From contig JAJTUP010000020.1 of NCBI GenBank assembly GCA_021399435.1, positions 434,001-498,000 on the forward strand: a DNA stretch of 64,000 nucleotides, in the 5' to 3' direction. The notes below the pieces were generated by a model. That model had not been told where the DNA came from and made no database searches. It saw only the letters and a program-made list of their open reading frames with translations. Positions 1 through 11,448 of this stretch are shown in pieces (the first letter of the stretch is position 1; each line of letters opens with the position of its first letter). Position numbers and translations under genes: made by a program. Source of the stretch: Diaporthe sp. PMI_573 (lineage: Eukaryota > Ascomycota > Sordariomycetes > Diaporthales > Diaporthaceae).

Positions 1-2
1 GT

Positions 3-565
3 CCCATCCGGCAGCAACTTGTGGCGCTGCTGAACGACAAGCAGGTCAAGTTTACCATGCTGAGCGTCTTCTCGGTCGAGGAGCAGCCGCCATCTCCCGC
101 TGATGCTGCCGAGGCCAAGACCAAGACCACGGCGACCTTGCAGATTGCTGTGCTGCCCGGCAGCCTCTCAGAGGCTGGTGCAAAGGACGTCATCGACAGC
201 ATCTATCATCTTCTACACAGGTAAGCCTGCCTGCCTATATTACATACACACACACAAACAGTGTTTATGCCCGTGCTGCCTTGCACTTCAACTAAACATC
301 AATTACTTGTCCGCCCCAGCAATGGTTTTCTGTCCGACATTGCCGTGAAGTTCACCCAGGCAAGGGTGGTATTGTTTTAGACCAACTCGTCAGCCAGACA
401 ATAGAACGCGCCATTCTGCCTTGGAACCCTTCTGACATCGCCGGAGCCCAGCCGGCTCGGTTTGCAGACCCCGGCGACTCTGGCGCCCTGGTCTTCAACA
501 TGCGCCAACGTGTCGGCCTCATCTGGGGCGGCATAATGCAACGGTCAGCAAACGTTGGGTGTTGA
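3..565 (+). CDS. 3' end of a trypsin-like (GDSG) serine-protease-fold protein, frame disrupted
   Basis: Only the C-terminal part lies in the window. An open exon (3..220) ends at a good donor (GTAAGC at 221) and a CCCCAG acceptor ends at 319. Downstream, a frame running to the TGA at 563-565 contains PGDSGALVF followed by GLIWGG, the pattern around the catalytic Ser of chymotrypsin-fold peptidases, including the fungal Nup/Bud-site-associated proteins that keep the fold. The spliced frame from exon 1 gives NGFLSDIAVKFTQ and then hits a stop at about 375-377. The GDSG frame is offset by one base, switching near 355-358 at CACCCAGGCAAG. So either one base is missing (mutation or assembly error) or a splice form is not visible. 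The family call is moderate because the Asp and His regions are outside the window. Confidence 0.45.
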
Positions 566-1824
566 GAAATGGAGGGAAGGGGGGGGAAAAAAAAAGGGAA
601 AACAGGGAGAAGGACGGAGTACAGCGGATTTGGGTTGTTCACCTGCTTCGGGTGTGTTCAGCGTGGCGCTACTCCAGGTCTGGTTCTTAAGAAAGGAAGG
701 CTTTCGAGAGGTGGAATACTGCGGAGGATACCTGACAGTCATCATGGGGTGCAGTCAAGATAGAGGTGCCAGCCCTGACTGCCAACCTTTCCTCCCGCAC
801 CATACACAGACACAATACAATTAACTACACCCAACTTCGTATACCTTAAGAAAGTTTTTTTTAAAAAAAAATGCAAGTGTGTGATGAGCTATAGAGTTCC
901 GAATCTGTGCTGACAGAAGGACATGGTGCAAGGCTCTAGACTAGGCGTGGATTAGTTAGCATCGGCTGCTATTGCTCTCTCGCCTGCACTGTCTCAGTAC
1001 AAATCAAGGATGTCCTTGACGATAGCACAGGGCCCAGGCGACCAATCCCATGAGCTACAATTGTGATGAGACATCAGAACGGGCAAGCTGGCGCCGTTTA
1101 TGTTGGGTGCTGACCATTAGAGGGGCCGTGACTGGGTTCGTCCCGGCTGTGACGAGATCCACGCAGGGAGCTGGGCGGATGGACCCGCTGTACAAGCTTC
1201 TCTTTCAGTGCAGGGATCCAGCTCTGAGGAGCTCAGGTTGGAATCAGATTGGGCGGGTTGGGCGGATTGGGGTCACGTCCGCGTCATCGTCGGCGGGTTC
1301 TGCCCCTCATCGTGTCTGGGCTGTTTGCAGTTTGATGTTGTTGCTGTAGCGGAAGCAGCTGCTGATACCGTGCGGGGGATGCTGCTTCCCTGCAGGTTGC
1401 AGGCTGCAGGTGCATATGTTCATGGGTGACTGCCATGTATCTATAAACCCCATCTCCCGAACAGAATGATATATGCCTTCCTTGCTTGACGACAGAGCTG
1501 CCAGAATCCACGGCCACGCTCAGGATCACGATCGCTTCATTACCACCGCGACCCCTCCGACCCTCCATCATACGGACGAGAGAGAGCAGCCAATTGTGTC
1601 AGCTGTTGTCGACCAGGCTCAAAGCTACCCCGCCTTTGGCAGGAGCTCCCAACAGCTTCGTAACAGCAACAACCACCCCGCGAGATCACCGACTCCGACT
1701 GGACACAAGTCGCGTTGGGAACGCAGGCTACTGTTGCATTCAATCACATTCTCCCGTCGACGATTGGCGGATGTGGGACGGACACTGAAGCACAACGCGC
1801 ACGAATTATATCCCGCAGCACAGG
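566..1824. other. Intergenic region without a recognisable gene
   Basis: About 1.26 kb between the GDSG protein end and the acyltransferase start. It contains A-rich and G-rich runs (about 578-600 and 855-872) and several short open frames with no recognisable protein. No tRNA, repeat family or clear GATA-factor element was seen. The last few hundred bases are presumably the promoter and 5' leader of the gene at 1825. Confidence 0.5.
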
Positions 1825-3455
1825 ATGCCATCCTCCTCCACCGTTCGACTGCCCGACGGCCAAACATTCACCGTCCAGCCTGTCTTCGCCGGCCTCTTCT
1901 TCAAGAGCCATGAGCTCAACAAGAACCTCCAGTCTCCCTTCCCGATAGGCTGGACAGTTGTCATCCACACCGAGGACGATGGCAGGCCCAGCGATGACGA
2001 CGTCATGGTGGTCGACCGCGCCGAAAACCACGCCAACGGCGTTGCTCGCCGATCCCACATCCACTCCTTCACCAAGCCCACCCTGCAGCACGACAGCCTC
2101 TACATCTCCTCCATTTCGAACCCCTCCTCTGCCGACTTCAAGCCCGCTGCCTCGCCCACCCGCCAGATCGCAATGATTCTGTGGATTACCCTCTACTGGT
2201 ACTTCCACCAGCCCGCGCCCTCCAAGACCCTCCCTCCCAACGAGAACTCGAAATACACTGCTGCAGAGGGGAGGCCAAGGGGGGACTGGCGGATAAACAT
2301 CAAAAGAGATGGAGTGTTGAGGGGGCGCAACCTGATCCCCAAGCTCGAGAGGATGGGCCTGATCGCCACACTCGACTCGGCAGTGGGATCCTCCATGGAC
2401 GACACCAGCCAGGAGTGGGCCAACATGTTCGTGTCCCAGAAGATGTTCTGGCAGATACCAGGCCGCCTGTTCCTCTTCACCCTCCAGCCAACGAACAGAC
2501 CCGCAAGCTCCCACCCGGGGTCACCAATCTCATCCAGGCCGACCAGCCCCGTCCCGAGCGCGAGCACGTCGAGCCCTCGGCAGCCACAGTCCCCCAGCTT
2601 CCACCTCAACTCCGACCTCCCAGGCGCGCCCCCACCACAGACAATCATCACAGTCCCGAGCTTCCCAATCGGGCCATTCTTCTCCTCTTCGCACCTGCCG
2701 ACCTACTACCCACCAGGGCCCCTCCACTATACCTTCAGCAACAACATCCGCCATCCCGTGCGCCCAAAGCCCCCACGCATGGGCGAGATCTTTTACACGC
2801 GCTTTGTCCCCAGTGTCGGGAAGTACCTGTCCTTCCGCGTCGCCTCTTCCTCGCCCAAGCCGGTCCCCTACCTCGGGCCTGTTTCATCCCCACCTGCCGA
2901 GGAACACCATCTGAAGACCATGTGCGATATTGTTCTAGTCCAAATGTGGCTCAATAACCCGCGCGTTGCGAAATTCTGGGGTGGATATGTGCCCAACTTT
3001 CTGACCAACGCACTAGCCAGCCGACACAGCTTCCCGGCCATCGGGATGTGGGACGGCGTGCCTTTCGGCTACTTTGAGATTTACTGGGTGAAAGAGGACG
3101 CGCTGGGGCGGCACATCGACGTCGATGACTGGGACCGTGGGATCCATCTCTTCATTGGTGAGGAATGGGCCCGTGGTATAGTCCAGTCATGGCTGAGTGC
3201 TCTGGTCCACTGGATATTCTGTGCCGACTACAGGACCCAGAGCGTGTGCATCGAGCCTAGAGTTGACAACGAGAGGTGAGTCTTGATTTCCGTACTGTGA
3301 AACCGGGGTCACCAAGAAACTCACATGTCCTTGACAGGTTTATACAACATCTCCAAACGGGCGGCTTCATCAAGGAGAAGGAGATAACCTTCCCCCATAA
3401 GCAGTCATGGTTTGGGCGGTTGAGGAGAGAGAATTGGGAGGGGCCTTCGTTGTAG
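1825..3455 (+). CDS. SidF/SidL-type siderophore N-acyltransferase (AlcB/IucB-like GNAT domain)
   Basis: Two exons (1825..3275, 3338..3455) give 522 residues; the single intron has a GTGAGT donor and a ACAG acceptor. The C-terminal third carries the acyltransferase domain of fungal SidF/SidL and bacterial IucB/RhbD-like proteins: MCDIVLVQMWLNNPRVAKFW, then WDGVPFGYFEIYWVKED and DWDRGIHLFIGEEWARG. These enzymes transfer an acyl group from CoA to the hydroxylated amine of N5-hydroxyornithine during hydroxamate siderophore synthesis. The middle of the protein (about 215-275) is a Pro/Ser-rich low-complexity insert not expected in the catalytic core. SidF-like enzymes are often peroxisomal, but the C-terminus here (EGPSL) is not a clear PTS1. 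Whether the acyl donor is anhydromevalonyl-CoA (SidF) or acetyl-CoA (SidL) cannot be told. An NRPS lies about 14 kb away; other genes intervene. Confidence 0.8.
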
Positions 3456-4425
3456 AGCCCGCCATAGCCGTAAATGACGGCACGATTGAGATACCCTGCG
3501 ACGATATTAAGGAGATTTAGACGATGAGCCACGACAGAGATGAACAATACCACTCCAATTTGCATACCGAGACTCCACACCGCCACGCAATTCCTGATGC
3601 TTAAAACAGTGTGGTTGGCTGGAGGAATCTTTTCTCGAGATGCAGTCTTCCCACTGGCCAAGCTAACCTTGATCTTCTCCTCGACTCACATGATGAACAG
3701 CTGAACTGATTGCAAGCCATGTTCATACCACGCTGCGAAACGCACCAAAAAAGGACGGCAGGACTCATCATGTGTTTCCTTTCAGCCTGCCAAGCAGCCG
3801 TTGTCAGCATGCCTCCCCTCCAAGCTTGAGAAGGTCACAGTATTAAGCACTTGCGGACCGGCGTCTGCGCCACTAGTGGAATTGCTACCTTGTCGAAGAC
3901 TCAATCGAGCATATGAGATTGAAATGGTGTGTATAGCAACCTGTGATTGGCGGGAAGCTTGCCAATTCTATGTAGACTAGGCGGCGGTCGAGCCCGAGCC
4001 TGGGTAGCAATGCTTCCACACCGGGACGGCGGTGGCATCTCCGGCGAGGTGGTGCGAGAGGGAGGGGAAGTGGGAACGCCACGAGCTTACAGAGTACGGA
4101 CTAGTAAGGCACGAACTGCGACTGTGATGTGTGGAGATACGACGCAGAAAAAAGATGCGCTCGTCCGAACAATAAACGGGAGCAGCATCCGACCAAGGGC
4201 TTGGCGATGTAACTGGGTTGGTTCGGGAACGGAGTATCATAATCCGCCTGGCCCATCAGAGGCAAATGCCGTACAAACCCAGGCAAGCCCTCGCGGAAAC
4301 TCACACGATGCTGCCCGGTGGAGTTCAGACCAGCAATAAAAAGCACCCATGATCCCCTCACCACATCGCCGTTCCAAAGGTACGCATTCCCACCCACAAG
4401 CCCAGCCCAAACACCACCGCAAGGC
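3456..4425. other. Intergenic region, no gene seen
   Basis: 970 bp between two plus-strand genes. Only short frames with no recognisable protein. The 3' UTR of the acyltransferase and the promoter of the esterase must lie here. An A-rich AATAAAAAG is found near 4334, about 90 nt before the esterase ATG, and could act as a TATA element. Confidence 0.45.
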
Positions 4426-5983
4426 ATGACGAACCTACTAACCCTCTTCAGCCTGTGGGCCCTGGCCCTCATCTCCTGCGCCCTGGGCGCCGAGCCCGTG
4501 CCGCGCGCGACATTCACAGAGGTGACCAGCTACGGCGACAACCCAACGGGTACTCGGATGTGGCTCTACGTTCCCCAGAACCTCGCCGCCAAACCTGCAG
4601 TCGTGGTGGGCATCCACTGGTGCAGCGGGAGCGCGTCCGCCTACTACCAGGGCAGCCAGTGGGCGCGGTACTCTGAGACGTACGGGTTCGTGGTGGTGTA
4701 CCCGCAGACCCCCTATACGCGGGATAACTGCTGGGATGTTGCGAGCAAGATGACGCTTACGCATGGCGGGGGCGGGGCGAGCAATTCTATCGCGAATATG
4801 GTGGATTTTGTGGCCAAGCAGTATGGGGCTGATCGGGCGCGGGTCTTTGCTACGGGGATCTCGTCTGGGGCTATGATGACGGTACGTTTTAACGCGCGCG
4901 CCCGTGTGAGGCAGGCCATCATACCCGGTGGGGGACGGGGGGGATTTGGGACGAGGAGGAGATAAGATATACTGATAAATCATCAAAACAGAACGTCCTG
5001 GCGGCGACATACCCAGACGTCTTCGCGGCAGGGATCGCGTACGCGGGCGTACCCGCGGGCTGCTTCATGAGCGCCGACGACATCCCGGACTTTTGGAACT
5101 CGACGTGCTCGACGGGGCAGTCCGTCTGGACGCAGCAGCAGTGGACCAACGTCGTCAAGAACATGTACCCCGGGTACAGCGGGGCCCGGCCCAAGATGCA
5201 GATCTACCACGGCAGCGCCGACCAGACGCTTAACGTGCAGAATTATTATGAGACTATTAAGCAGTGGACTGGCGTTTTGGGGTATTCGAGTGATGCTGTG
5301 TCGAGTGTGGCGAATTATCCGCGGAGTCCTTATACCAAGTATGTTTTTGGGGATAAGTTCCAGGTAAGTTGCGGGTCCCCCCCCCCCCCGTGTGTGGAAC
5401 TTTTGTTGGATAATATGGTGGAGTTGGTTTGCTGACCAGGGTGGTTGGTGTGGTCACAGGCTTTCCTGGGCACTGGTGTTTCTCACTCCATTGATGTGTT
5501 CCCGGAGGAAGACCTCAAGTGGTTTGGTTTCACGGTAAAGAGGGACCCTGCTTCTTGAAAGTTGTGATTGATTCTGGCAAAAGGCTTACTTACGATGGCC
5601 ACTTCCTCCTAGACCCCCGTGAGCCCAACGTCGGCCCCAAGCACACCCACGACTACGATCCGGACGTCCACCACGACCTCCTCGGCCAGCGCGACGACGA
5701 CTGCTGCGGGGGGGTCGGGGACAGCGCCACACTGGGCCCAGTGTGGTGGTAATGGCTGGACGGGGGCGACGACGGTATGTTTGTTTACCTCTAACACTCT
5801 ACCGAGGCACACTCGGAGCCCCTAGAAAAACCAGAGTTTGAACGCTGACTTTTGTTTCTGCCGTAGTGCGAGAGTCCTTATACCTGCGTAAAGGTGAACG
5901 ACTGTAAGTTTACCAATAGGGCCTTGAATTTTCCATTTGACGATTGCTGATCATCTCTTTTAGGGTACTCCCAATGCCAGTAG
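4426..5983 (+). CDS. Secreted CE1 carbohydrate esterase (acetylxylan/feruloyl esterase type) with C-terminal CBM1
   Basis: Six exons (4426..4881, 4992..5363, 5460..5534, 5613..5774, 5867..5903, 5964..5983) keep one frame throughout; all introns are GT-AG. The protein starts with a signal peptide (MTNLLTLFSLWALALISCALG). The CE1 alpha/beta-hydrolase core follows, with the nucleophile in ATGISSGAMM, an Asp in YHGSADQTL and the His in GTGVSHSIDV. A Ser/Thr/Pro-rich linker (TPTTTIRTSTTTSS) leads to a fungal cellulose-binding module with HWAQCGGNGWTGATT, CESPYTC and a terminal WYSQCQ. This is the architecture of secreted esterases that remove acetyl or feruloyl groups from xylan while tethered to cellulose. 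The last two exons, of 37 and 20 nt, encode the end of the CBM1 and are easily missed by gene finders. Acetylxylan versus feruloyl preference is not decidable from sequence. Confidence 0.88.
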
Positions 5984-6648
5984 ACAAGGAGCACCACTTG
6001 CGGTCAGGCGGAAGTGACGAGTCAATGCCATGAATATTGGTAGTCCTAGGTATCATCTCGTAATTCCTGACCTCACGTCCCGAGTATACGGTGCTGCTGT
6101 CCCTGTAAGCTCAACAAAGCCATGGATTGAGCAGGAAATTTGAATAAAATTAAAATTATTAATATTGAATTCCACCCCTAACTGCAGTTGTAACGATGTC
6201 AGGCTTTGTGTGAAGCCCTACTAGTATTGAGGATCAACCCTAGAACAATGCAATATGTACGAGTCCCACCAATTTCGCATCTCATCCTTGGTATCCAAGC
6301 CCCATGGGGGTACCCCCCACCAGCGATAGTTGTATGCATCTCTTAGTGACGGCATGATCAGTCGGGAAGGAAGGCCTGTGTGAAATATCATGGAACCAAC
6401 AACAGCGCTAAACTCCTGGTAACAGTCTATCTTCGAAGCCATTGTATTTCTCGCCTGTTTTCCCGGAACTTCGGGACTCGCGTCTACGTCTTGGCTGGTA
6501 TTCGAGCCATCGGGCCACTTCATAACTTCACCTGAATACCCAGTACATCCATGCACAAAAATGCGTCCGGATTCGATATTCGAGCAAGGGTCAAATTAGA
6601 TAGATTCATCGGAAGCTCTCTATGCCTGACCCTTTGCACGCCAGTTCG
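5984..6648. other. Intergenic region between convergent genes
   Basis: 665 bp between the esterase stop and the P450 stop. It holds an AT-rich patch (about 6140-6170) that may carry 3' processing signals. A minus-strand open frame of 111 codons (6221..6556) has no recognisable domain; its W/Y-rich stretch (YNYRWWGVPPWG) looks protein-like but nothing else supports it. Confidence 0.4.
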
Positions 6649-8365
6649 CTAATCAAGCCTCCGTGGACTCAAACGTATGTGCATTGGTGGTTTTGACCAT
6701 ATGTTATAAGCCTTCTGGTTTTCCATCCAGTCACGACTTTCGTCACTTAGTACCATATCAAAGTTGAAAAGCATTCGAGCCAGGACTAAGCGCACCTCAA
6801 TATAGGCCAAGCTGTTTGCAATCATGAGCCTCTCGAGACTTATCGTGAAACTGGATAGGATGACTTACGATCTGCCAATACAATTCCGCTTCCCCACATG
6901 AAACGGCTGGAGTACTTCTCGCTCGTCGCCTACAAATCTTGGGTCGCCCAGGAAGCGCTCTGGACAGAAGCTCGCGGGGTCCGTGAAGTAGGCCGGATTA
7001 CGGTATAGAGCCCGATGCCATATGGCGACGTGGGTCTGCGTTCTCAGCTTGGAAGTTATTAGAGGAGGAGAAAGGTGACACATACATTCTCGGGCACATA
7101 AGACCCGCTGATGATACGGCCGCCCTTTGGAACGATCCTTGGCATGCCGATCGGAACTGGAGGGTACAAACGCAATGTTTCTTCTAAACAAGCCAGCATG
7201 TAATCCAGCTGGCTGGCTTTGGCCATCGTTATGTCTTCTTCGCTCTCGAATGCGTTTCTCACTTCGTCCGTGAGTCTAGCTAGCTTGTCTGGCTGGCTCA
7301 AAAGTAGGAAAGTGACGCCCGAGAGCACGGTTGCGGTAGTTTCAGAGCCGGCCACAATGAAGACCGAGGCGTTCATGAAGAGCTTCTCCATTTCTTTCTC
7401 CTGTAGTAGATATTCTTATATTAGTACAACCTGAACTGGGCGCAAAGCAACAAAGACCTGAGGCTCACGTTATTCGTGTCAATATCCAACATGGCTTGGA
7501 CAAGATCATTTCGGTTGACCTTCATGCGTTTCGTAAGCTTTGCCCTCGCGTATGCCTGATGGTTAAGTATTTTTCTTGAAATGATAGGTCTAAATAGACG
7601 CAGAAGGGTCGACTTGAACCACGGGTAGTGACCCAGCGAGGAAACGATGGCACTGATGTGCGTAACCTGGTAGATGGGTCGCACCCAGGGGTGATAATCG
7701 GCATTCTCCAGGCAGTGGTAGCTCTCACCCATCACCAAATTGCCAATCAGGTCAAACGCCGTGAAATTGTACCACTTTGACATGTCTATCCTGCCGTCGA
7801 CTTCGGGTGACTTGCACTGATCCCGTAACCGGCGGATAAGGACCCCAATGGAGTTTTGGATCAGAGGTTCCATCTCCCGCAGCACCCGGTCTGAAAAGCC
7901 GATGCCCGCTGCCCGCCGCATTCTGGCATGCTCTTCATCAGGTGCAAACATGATGTTAGTAGCCTGGCGATGTTGGACTTTATAGTACTCATCCCATTTT
8001 GCAAAGTCTTGCTTGCCACCCATGATGTCGCGCCAGGCTGACGGGTGCGCAAACGCGAGCTCGTTGGGGGCAATCCGCACCACGGGTCCATATTGTTCGT
8101 GTATCGAGAGCATGTCAAAGGCTAGGCGCCCCTGGATCGCCTTGATGACAAAGGGGAGGCGAAAGGCGCGCCATAGCAGAGGACCTGGGAAATTGCGTAG
8201 TGGATGGAAGAAAACGTTGTACAATGCTCCAGCAATGATCCAAAGGGGGAGAGTCTGGTCGCACAGTATCAGCTCACATGCTCAGGCTCATACAGATAGT
8301 CCGGGGAAACCAACGACAGCGAGGCAGATGACGAAAAGGTTGCCCATTCGCAAAGCTCCGTCCAT
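6649..8365 (-). CDS. Cytochrome P450 monooxygenase, membrane anchored
   Basis: Five exons on the minus strand (8365..8294, 8254..7469, 7400..7086, 7035..6869, 6811..6649) give 500 residues in one frame. An N-terminal hydrophobic anchor precedes the Pro-rich hinge (FFHPLRNFPGPLLW). Hallmarks are intact: I-helix AGSETT, K-helix ETLR in CLEETLRLYPPVP, the PERF motif and the heme-ligand loop FHVGKRNCIG. The sequence resembles fungal secondary-metabolism P450s such as the isotrichodermin-hydroxylase-like group. The first intron is only 39 nt, unusually short, though it has a CTGAT branch point. The gene is divergent from the squalene-hopene cyclase across 642 bp, so it may oxidise a cyclised triterpene. 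That pairing is inference; the P450 call is firm. Confidence 0.9.
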
Positions 8366-9007
8366 CGTGATGGCTTGATCTGTGGCTTTCCAGTGAACTG
8401 AAGAGAAGACGAGAAGCTGAATCGCTCGAGATCATGTCATGGCACTATTCCCTCCAGTGTTTCTTCATGTAATGTTCCAAAAGATGTGAGGCCTAGGATA
8501 TAATAAGATTCAAAACAGGAACGATCCGCGTGCAAATATTGGTGGCGTACGCGCTATTATCATCAGCCCTTCCACTCTTTTCCTCACAGGGACCATTGAT
8601 CTACTGGCGTGATCCAGGTTTCTTACATCCATGGTTCTTTCCGATTCCATGATGCGACAATCCCTCGCATTGAGATGAGAACACGTAAGCATGCGCGCAT
8701 CGTTTGACCACTATCGGTGGGAGTTGTGGGCCGCGTAGTTAAGTGCTTACTGTGGCTTTTGGTCTTCTCTACTATGGATGCAACTGGAGCCAGGCACCCG
8801 ATTCTATGGATCTTTCGTGCCAAGAGGTTTTCTTGTTATTTACACGAGGCGTTTTCGGAGGATGCGCTGAGCCCTTTTCTTCATATATGTATAACCCTTA
8901 TAGCCGTCTTAGGTACGTAGCTAGTGTCCTCGGTGACCCGGACAGTTCATGTTTCCAACGAGTTTTGACAACAACGAACATTTACTGTGTATAATCAGGA
9001 CTCGAAG
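8366..9007. promoter_or_regulatory. Divergent promoter between P450 and squalene-hopene cyclase
   Basis: 642 bp separate the two start codons, which face away from each other. This arrangement allows shared regulation of a two-gene cluster. No coding signal was seen and no specific factor site is claimed. Confidence 0.5.
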
Positions 9008-11151
9008 ATGTCAGAAAACTCCAAAAACACTACAAGGCTACAGAAGTCAGTTTCAAACGCAGTGCGACTTGCAGCGGACTATGCACACCATGTCATGAAA
9101 CCCGACGGCCACTGGCTCACGGAGCTGCGAGCCACCGTCGGCTTCACGGCCGGGTACATCTGTCTACGGAAAATGCTGGGTCCACCCCTCTCAGACAAAG
9201 AAGCAGCAAAGATGCTCCAATAGATACAATCTCGGCAGAACGCATCGGATGGATCTTGGGGCCTGCTGCCAGACAGGCCAGGAGACGTGTCGACAACGAC
9301 CGAGGGCTATTTTGCCCTCAAGCTCCTTGGTGTGCCTGTCGAGAGCCACCCGATGCAGCGCGCTCGGACCTTTATCCTATCCCAGGGTGGGCTCAGCAAA
9401 GTGGATGTTTTCACTCAGCTGGAGCTGGCTCTCATGGGCGTCATTGATTGGAATGAGATGGCCCAGGTGCCCCCCGAGCTGATACTGCTGCCCGCCTCTG
9501 CACCAATCAGCATCTATGCTTTCAGTTACTGGTCCCGCGTCACAGCTGTTCCTATCATGATTCTAAGACATCACCGGCCCATATACCGCATTGTGGCCGA
9601 GGACTTTCTCGACGAACTCTACGTCGACCCTGACAACAAGCACCTCCACTTTACACCTCCCTTGAGCACTCTGTGGCGGGACGGCGAAAGAGGAAGATTC
9701 TGCGGCAGCCTCGCTGATAAGGCACTGGGGATCCTAGAGCCAGTGCTTAGACGAGTGCCTGTGGCGAGGCCATACGCGCTCTCCTGCTGCGTGCGGTATA
9801 TTCTAGACCACTTGGACGCAGGCGGCTACGGCGCTTTCTGGAACTCCAACTTCGCCGCCGTCATGGCACTCCACGCCGAAGGGTTCTCAACACAGCACCC
9901 AGCTATCCAGCATCTTCTGACGGCCGTTGACACATGCCTGTGGGAAGATAATTATGGGATAAGGATGCAAGTCACCATTGGTCCTGTCTGGGACACGGCC
10001 CTGATGGCCATGGGCTTGCTCGAGACAGGCCTCGCAGATAGCAGGATGGACTTGACGGCACAATGGTTCAAGTCGTGCCAGATATTGGAGACACAGGGCG
10101 ACTACCGCGTCCGCAACCACAAGCTAGTGCCGGGAGGATGGCCGTTTCAATATTGCGTGAGCACCTCCGTCCATGAGTTATTCTGGACCAAAGTACTAAC
10201 TCGACGCAGAACAGCCATTATCCAGACACCGATGACACACTTGTGGCCCTTCTCACTATCATCATGCACAATCCTTCAGACATTACTTCTGAATCCTGTA
10301 CTCGCGCCATTGACTGGTTACTCGGCATGCAATGCTACGACGGCGGCTGGGCCTGTTTCGACTTGAACAACGACCACCGATATCTCAATCTGTTTCCTTT
10401 CGGCCAGGGTAATCAATTTTATGACCCTAGCGTACCCGATATCACAGGTCGTATTTTGGAGTGCTTGGGTATGGTCCTGTCTATTCTGTCCTCCCCGGCC
10501 AAAAAGAGCGGCTCTCCAATCCCAGATCCATTTCTTTGCGAACGCATCCAACAAGCATGCCGCAGAAGCATTCTGTTCCTGGAATCGGCACAGGAGCCCG
10601 TAGCGGGCATATGGGGCAGCCGGTGGCACATCAACTATCTGAACGGGACGAGCAGTGTGCTGTGCGGCTTGATGAGTGTCAAAGGCATCTTCGAGGACGA
10701 CCAAGAGATCGAGGAAGCGATAGACAGGATGATCGCATGTCCGCTATCGTGGCTTAAGTCAACACAAAACGTAGACGGCGGGTGGGGCGAGGACGTCGGC
10801 TCGTATAGCGATGTACAAATGGCCGGACGCGGCGTGAGCACGCCCACGCAGACGGCGTGGGGAGTCATGGGGCTTCTGGCCCACCTCCCGCCGACGGACA
10901 GTGCCGTGATAAGAGGTGTTGAGTATCTCGTTCGGACACAGACAGGAAGTCCGGTGAGCGAGGCGGTTGGCGTGGGCATTGGTGCTGGACCCGGGGCCAC
11001 CTGGACGCAAAAGGAGTATGTAAGTGTGGGCTTCCCCGACATACTGTGGTTGGACTACGCTAGTTCTCGGCATGGGTATCCTATGATTGCTCTAGGACGG
11101 TGGCTACATGAGATCAAGAGAATGTGTTCAGAAGACGCAAGTACACGGTGA
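9008..11151 (+). CDS. Squalene-hopene cyclase family protein, interrupted by an in-frame TAG
   Basis: Two exons (9008..10156, 10210..11151) joined by a GTGAGC/GCAG intron encode a class II triterpene cyclase of about 696 residues, normal for the family. The catalytic acid motif YPDTDDT (DxDD, about 389-392) is intact. QW-type repeats are visible (DGGWACF, DGGWGEDVGSYSD), and the end matches the family (GYPMIALGRWLHEI). These enzymes cyclise squalene to hopanoid triterpenes; fungal copies are thought to derive from bacteria by transfer. The oddity is a TAG at 9221-9223 (codon 72), between AAKMLQ and IQSRQN. Family similarity continues in the same frame on both sides, and no GT-AG intron that removes the stop keeps the frame. 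A CAG-to-TAG change would explain it. Readthrough or a base error are alternatives. Without readthrough the gene is dead. Confidence 0.85.
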
Positions 11152-11448
11152 GTTGAAAAGTACAGTTAATACTCCATGAGGGAAAGATATTTATTAAATA
11201 ATGTGTAATATTAAATTTATTAGAGCTATATTTCTCGTTAGAGATGGCCACCTATCATCGTCATCAGTATAGTCTAACAACCGCCCTCCGAAGCTTGAGG
11301 AGTGTTCTCCCGGACTTTTAATCACAAGGCCTTTCAACTATTTTGGCCAATTGATATGTTAATCTGCGGGCAACCTGACCTGCTCGCTCCCCTCTTGAAC
11401 TCTAAGCTCGGCACGCCTCTGCTTCTGTCGCTAGCCGGCACAATGTAC

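Noticed and set aside
1473..1913. A plus-strand open frame of 146 codons overlapping the start of the acyltransferase
   Set aside because: Its sequence is Arg/His/Pro-rich with no domain, and it overlaps the well-supported gene at 1825 in another frame.
1744..2514. A minus-strand open frame of 256 codons
   Set aside because: It is antisense to the acyltransferase coding sequence in GC-rich DNA and has the Gly/Val-rich look of a shadow frame.
6221..6556. A 111-codon minus-strand frame considered as a separate gene or P450 3' exon
   Set aside because: The P450 ends properly at 6649, and this frame has no domain, no acceptable splice link and no neighbours that explain it.
9173..9223. An intron that would remove the TAG in the cyclase
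   Set aside because: The only nearby GT-AG pair (GTCCAC to AATAG) shifts the downstream frame and deletes conserved-looking residues.
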